Below the pieces are notes generated by a model that was given only the letters and a program-made list of their open reading frames with translations, had not been told where the DNA came from and did no database searches. From Bacillus sp. 123MFChir2 (GTDB lineage: Bacteria > Bacillota > Bacilli > Bacillales > Bacillaceae_G), in contig NZ_KB910935.1 in NCBI RefSeq assembly GCF_000383235.1, positions 1 to 64,000 of the forward strand: a stretch of 64,000 bases of DNA. The letters are read 5' to 3'. Numbering within the stretch: the stretch's first letter is position 1; each line of letters opens with the position of its first letter. The position numbers and the translations under genes are program-made. Of the stretch, positions 60,311 through 64,000 are shown piece after piece.

Positions 60311-61156
60311 TTAACTGATAGAAAACTTGTTCAATTTTGCCTCAGTACCAAGCATGACAGTGTTAAGCTCATTCCCTCGGCTATCTTTTCCCCTTCTGAA
60401 ATATAGACTGCGTAAAAAATTCTTGCTGTTCACGCGAGCAATCACCTGACTGCGACTCCTCGGCAAATTGCAGCATTGCGCTAAGCCGCTAATCCAATCA
60501 GCGATTTCTTGATGTGGAAGTAACTCTTTGTCAATCATCGTATCCACGATGTTGACCAACCGCTCATCATCCTCATCGCTAAAAATGTGTCTACCATTAT
60601 GAAGCATGCCAGAAATAGCAACAAGAACCTCACGCAGCATTGCGATGCTGCTCTCCTCGCACTGCACCAACTCGACAAAAACATCCGCACCGTGAGACGC
60701 GCTGTGAGCCCAGCCTCCTACTGAAAGGTAACCTCGCAGATCCTTCTCCTCTTTATAATAACGGAGCATTGTATGCATTAGTTGCTCAATTTCCGCTTGA
60801 TTGAAAAATGGATTCTGTCTGTGACGTTGCACAATCAAAACGATAGGCAAGGCAGAGAACGTCCTCGTAAAAACTGACTGATCATCCTCGCTGCCAATAT
60901 TATAGAACAAATGGTTCTCATCAGTCAGAACCGTTAAAAGGCTACGCAATTCCTCTTCACTGAACCTATTCTCTTCCTTAATCCACATATAAAACATCGG
61001 ATAAATCAGGTTATCCCGTAATTCTGGCTGAGGATCGCCAATGTATTGAAGTAACAAAGGTAAGAAATCTTGATGCTGCTCACCTTCGCGTAACTGATAC
61101 CCATCCTTCTCAATTCTTTGCAAATCCAGCATCAATTTGGTCCTTGTGTCGCTCAT
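60311..61156 (-). CDS. DUF2785 domain protein
   Basis: 281-aa soluble, mainly helical protein. Regions such as ELRDNLIYPMFYMWI, DLRGYLSVGGWAHSASHGAD and DWISGLAQCCNLPRSRSQVI fit the DUF2785 family as I recall it. Function unknown. GC-richer codon use than the neighbours hints at transfer from another firmicute. ATG at 61156 with GGGATGGGGAAATGAGCGACAC upstream is near the true start. Lies 108 nt downstream of the S9 peptidase gene. Confidence 0.75.
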   Translation of the reverse strand: MSDTRTKLMLDLQRIEKDGYQLREGEQHQDFLPLLLQYIGDPQPELRDNLIYPMFYMWIKEENRFSEEELRSLLTVLTDENHLFYNIGSEDDQSVFTRTFSALPIVLIVQRHRQNPFFNQAEIEQLMHTMLRYYKEEKDLRGYLSVGGWAHSASHGADVFVELVQCEESSIAMLREVLVAISGMLHNGRHIFSDEDDERLVNIVDTMIDKELLPHQEIADWISGLAQCCNLPRSRSQVIARVNSKNFLRSLYFRRGKDSRGNELNTVMLGTEAKLNKFSIS

Positions 61157-61264
61157 TTCCCCATCCCTCTCATCATTCGTTCTATTTGGTCACTTGTTTT
61201 TCCAGCAAAAAACAAGCGCTAAATATGAAAAAAAGCTTCCTTATGTATCCTGTAAGGATATCCA

Positions 61265-63280
61265 TTATAAAACCCTAAAATCTTTCATACTTTCTCCAAG
61301 AATATGGTGTGAAAACCATATCAAATTCTGCTTCATAATAGCTACATTAATTCCTGGCTGGTCAGAACTATATTTCATTCCTTTAAATATAATTAATTCT
61401 GTATCAACTTCCATATCTCTTAACCCTTGATATAGCTCATATGCATTTGGAGTTGGAATTCTTGCGTCCTTTTCGCCATGTTGGATTAAGGTGGGAGTAC
61501 AGGCTGATTTAATATATGTCATTGGTGATGTTTTAGTATATATCTCTGGATCATTCCATGGATTATTTCCTAAATGCATCCTAATAAAGTAAGGTATATC
61601 TGTATTTACATAATGGGTACTCCAATTCGTAATTCCACCTCCAACTGAAATAGCTTTAAATCTACTACTAAATGTGGAACAGAAAGCTGATATATATCCC
61701 CCGTTGCTCCATCCCATAACCCCTACTCTATCTTTATCTGCAATCCCTTTGTCAACTAGTTTATCCACTCCAGATATAACATCATCGTAGTCAGAAATTC
61801 CTAGTTTTCTATAGTTTGCTTTTAAGAATTCATTACCATAACCAGAACTTCCCCTGTAGTTTGGTTCTAAAACTATAAAGCCTTTTTCGATAAACTGTTC
61901 AATAGGATATTTCTCATTAAAACAGCCTGAAAATATTGGAAAGGATGCAAAGGCCGGACCACCATGGATTACCACTAATAAGGGATATTGTTTATTTGCG
62001 TCAAACTCTACTGGGGTCGATAAAACACCCTCTATCTCAAGACCATCACTACTTTTCCATGAGATTATTTCCCTGTTACTTTTAAGCTTTCCTTTGAAAA
62101 AGCTATTTTCATTCGTTATTTTTTTATCTTCTAAATAGATTTCAAAGGTTTCATTTGTTATAGCCTTATTATAGGATATATGATTTCCATCCCTTGTTAT
62201 AGAAGCATCCATTATAAAGCTATCTACTTTTTCGCTTAACATTTCCACAGTGCCATCCTCAGATAGCAACCCAATAAGATAATTAGTTTTATCCTGCCAT
62301 CTAATTAAAATTCCCTTAGCTGTCCACCGTAATGGAATAACCGTACTATCAAAATCTGTTAAAGGTTGAATTAGCTCTCCATTATTAATATCATATATCT
62401 CTAATGTACTGTCTTGTATATGAGTCTTATAGTAATCCTTCTCCCTTATGCTTGCTGAGTAACATATTTTGCTGCCTTCAGGAGAAAAGCAAACGCTCCC
62501 TCCCAACAACCTATCTATATTCATCTTTTGTAGCTCTCCAGTTTTAATATCTAGTATGTATAGATCTCCATTCATATAATCTCCCATATCCCGGCTTGGT
62601 GTAGCCATAAATACAACCTTTTTCCCATCATTTGAAATATCAAATTCATGGATATGAAAATCCTTCCCATCAGTTAGTTGATAAACAACGCTATTTTCGT
62701 TTTCATCTTTATATTTATTGGAATCATCTGAATTCACTAGAGGTTCGTATTTATTATTTTGTATTACTTTTTCTATTTCAATGTAATATAAACAATGATT
62801 CTCGTATTCCTTACCTATATGGTGGAAATCCCCATATAGTTCCTTACGTTTCTTTATCACCTCAGATTCTTTTGAATGTGCAACATAATAAAAACCCTTG
62901 CCAGTAGGCTCCCATTTAAATTTACTAACCCCTTCTTTTTCATCAGTAATTTGAACCCCGCCATAACCATCTATTGACTTAACAAAGATCTGATTCTTCT
63001 TATGATCCCCGTCACCAACTGGGCTAAGGTATGCGATATTCCCAGAATCTGGAGACCATAATGGGTATGTACTATCTATATCCCTAGTTGTTAATGGGTA
63101 ACTCTGCTCCTTATTTTTTTCATATATCCATACATGATTCCTATATGTATTGTCTTTCCAGTTAGCTGTCTTCTTAACAAATGCTACGTTTTTGCCATCA
63201 TCACTTATGTTTGTACCTGATAAGGTTGGTAATGAAATACTCTCTTCTATACTTAGATATGCTTTTTCATTCATTTTCAT
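61265..63280 (-). CDS. S9 family (prolyl oligopeptidase-type) peptidase, catalytic His doubtful
   Basis: 671-aa protein: N-terminal beta-propeller (about 1-400, with repeats such as STYPLWSPDSGNIAYLSP) and C-terminal alpha/beta-hydrolase domain. Nucleophile Ser in GVMGWSNGGYISAF near residue 514, Asp in HGEKDARIP near 600. The place where relatives carry the His (GMxH) reads FKGMKYSSDQPG, that is Tyr (codon TAT, 61370-61372). Start ATG at 63280 with AAGGGGGTCTATTA. It overlaps the tnsA remnant by 14 nt. Confidence 0.85.
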   Translation of the reverse strand: MKMNEKAYLSIEESISLPTLSGTNISDDGKNVAFVKKTANWKDNTYRNHVWIYEKNKEQSYPLTTRDIDSTYPLWSPDSGNIAYLSPVGDGDHKKNQIFVKSIDGYGGVQITDEKEGVSKFKWEPTGKGFYYVAHSKESEVIKKRKELYGDFHHIGKEYENHCLYYIEIEKVIQNNKYEPLVNSDDSNKYKDENENSVVYQLTDGKDFHIHEFDISNDGKKVVFMATPSRDMGDYMNGDLYILDIKTGELQKMNIDRLLGGSVCFSPEGSKICYSASIREKDYYKTHIQDSTLEIYDINNGELIQPLTDFDSTVIPLRWTAKGILIRWQDKTNYLIGLLSEDGTVEMLSEKVDSFIMDASITRDGNHISYNKAITNETFEIYLEDKKITNENSFFKGKLKSNREIISWKSSDGLEIEGVLSTPVEFDANKQYPLLVVIHGGPAFASFPIFSGCFNEKYPIEQFIEKGFIVLEPNYRGSSGYGNEFLKANYRKLGISDYDDVISGVDKLVDKGIADKDRVGVMGWSNGGYISAFCSTFSSRFKAISVGGGITNWSTHYVNTDIPYFIRMHLGNNPWNDPEIYTKTSPMTYIKSACTPTLIQHGEKDARIPTPNAYELYQGLRDMEVDTELIIFKGMKYSSDQPGINVAIMKQNLIWFSHHILGESMKDFRVL

Positions 63281-63515
63281 TAATAGACCCCCTTGTAATG
63301 TCTAGTAATCTAATTTGTTCAATATCAACTGTTAATAAAAAGTCCGTTGTCATAACAATTGGATCGCCTGTTTTGGGATCAGCTGGGTGTTTAATCCCAA
63401 GCTCTTCTTGTGGTAATAAAGGAATTTGTTCACGAATGCCTGAAACAACATCAGAAAATTCAGTTAAATAAAAGTAGTTCCGTTCCAAATCTGATAAAAA
63501 CTCATGTTATTTGGC
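63267..63515 (-). pseudogene. TnsA-like (Tn7-type) endonuclease remnant
   Basis: The reverse strand reads HEFLSDLERNYFYLTEFSDV, VSGIREQIPLLPQEELGIKH, PADPKTGDPIVMTTDFLLTV, which matches the catalytic N-terminal domain of TnsA endonucleases. About nine residues between LLP and EELGIKH appear to be deleted and the C-terminal domain is absent. No start codon with a site; an in-frame stop lies upstream. The preceding stretch (63520-63640) reads as another degenerate fragment (YPPLNALEDGAFFRKYVKRY). Non-functional transposition gene debris. Confidence 0.7.
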
Positions 63516-63831
63516 GGTTTTTATACCTTTTAACGTATTTCCGAAAGAAGGCTCCATCTTCAAGAGCGTTAAGTGGTGGGTAATTAACTCCACTTATCAA
63601 TTTTAGATGTTCTTTTTCTTTTCGACACAAAAACACCCCTTTAGATAATCATATCTAAAGGGGTAAAACGGTGCAAGGTGTAGGATTAAAATAAAGTTCA
63701 ATCAAAAGATTGCTACAAACGTTGATTTTATAATAGAAGAAACCTATGTGTTTTGAAAAAAGATTGATCAAAATGCTTGGGTTTAGTTTTGGATTGCTAA
63801 AATTTTTATAAAAAAGATTGATTAAAAAGAT
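63489..63831. other. Region upstream of the tnsA remnant
   Basis: About 340 bp: a coding-like fragment on the reverse strand (63520-63640), the hairpin at 63636-63663 and an AT-rich stretch without features. Confidence 0.45.
63636..63663. terminator. Hairpin, second copy of the mqo-type terminator
   Basis: CCCCTTTAGATA pairs with TATCTAAAGGGG; one base of the loop differs from the copy at 57472-57499. Flanking bases AAAACA and TAAAAC differ. Confidence 0.7.
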
Positions 63832-64000
63832 CTTTGTAAGGTATTTTCAATTTGAATAGGAACATGAATACGGTCTCTCGCTACTACTGTATCCTCGTAA
63901 ACAATATAGCATTCTACGAAATGATCTCCATTAAAATTAGCAGGTTCTGTACGCTTTTCGACTCCCTTTATTATTTGCCCTCGAATACAATTTCTACGAA
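63832..64000 (-). CDS. C-terminal part of an unrecognised protein (runs off window)
   Basis: The reverse strand is open from the window edge to a stop at 63832: GQIIKGVEKRTEPANFNGDH, FVECYIVYEDTVVARDRIHV and PIQIENTLQRSF. Reads as natural protein sequence, but I cannot assign a family. Orientation is the same as the tnsA remnant and the S9 peptidase. Confidence 0.5.

Overview
The window is low-GC chromosomal DNA from a member of the Bacillus cereus group. Evidence: the run ddl, murF, cshA; the tyrosine-degradation run hpd, fahA, hmgA; a dctB/dctS/dctR/dctP dicarboxylate block; an lnrJKLMN-like resistance locus; and at least eleven copies of a 140-200 bp intergenic repeat that I recognise as the group-specific bcr1 element. 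No rRNA, tRNA or CRISPR array was seen.

Layout. 1-19.6 kb is mostly core: an edge IS1182-type transposase, cshA, murF, ddl, an MFS exporter, an amino-acid permease, hmgA-fahA-hpd, a tandem array of tiny hydrophobic peptide genes, a HAD phosphatase and the lnr-like two-component/ABC system. 19.6-33.4 kb holds an ABC-F gene behind a leader peptide and terminator, several micropeptide genes, a GalT-like protein, a lytic transglycosylase, a TatD hydrolase, a YxeA-family gene, plsC, a molybdate regulator with modAB but no modC, a Nudix hydrolase, an acetyltransferase and glcU. 33.4-46.2 kb is mosaic: IS21 istB remnant, asnO-like gene, second mgsA, two related HxlR divergons (one cut by an IS231 end), lipoproteins and an IS605-type tnpB with a broken frame. 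46.5-52.5 kb is the dicarboxylate module and a CPBP protease. 52.7-54.6 kb is a six-cysteine (SCIFF) RiPP precursor with its radical SAM maturase behind three Fnr/Crp-type boxes. 54.6-64 kb mixes intact genes (PAP2, Mug-like glycosylase, VOC protein, mqo, DUF2785, S9 peptidase) with gene remnants (glutamine methyltransferase, aminoglycoside phosphotransferase, zinc-type dehydrogenase, tnsA).

The most notable signal is a promoter class repeated within the window. An inverted repeat TTACA-N4-TGTAA (the form of a BceR/YxdJ-type box) is followed at fixed spacing by TGTAAG, GATRG and a -10 hexamer. It precedes three unlinked micropeptide genes, the YxeA-family gene (divergent, sharing one box), a CPBP membrane protease, and one short transcript with no clear ORF; a weaker version precedes the tandem peptide array. 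The micropeptides at 12.1-12.5, 26.6 and 27.9 kb look like one family (33-36 residues, a K-x-D stretch, then a single hydrophobic helix). I infer a small regulon controlled by a BceR-like response regulator encoded outside the window. The second notable system is the SCIFF pair, a class I know mainly from Clostridia, here with apparent anaerobic control. All calls are from reading the sequence; no database search was run.
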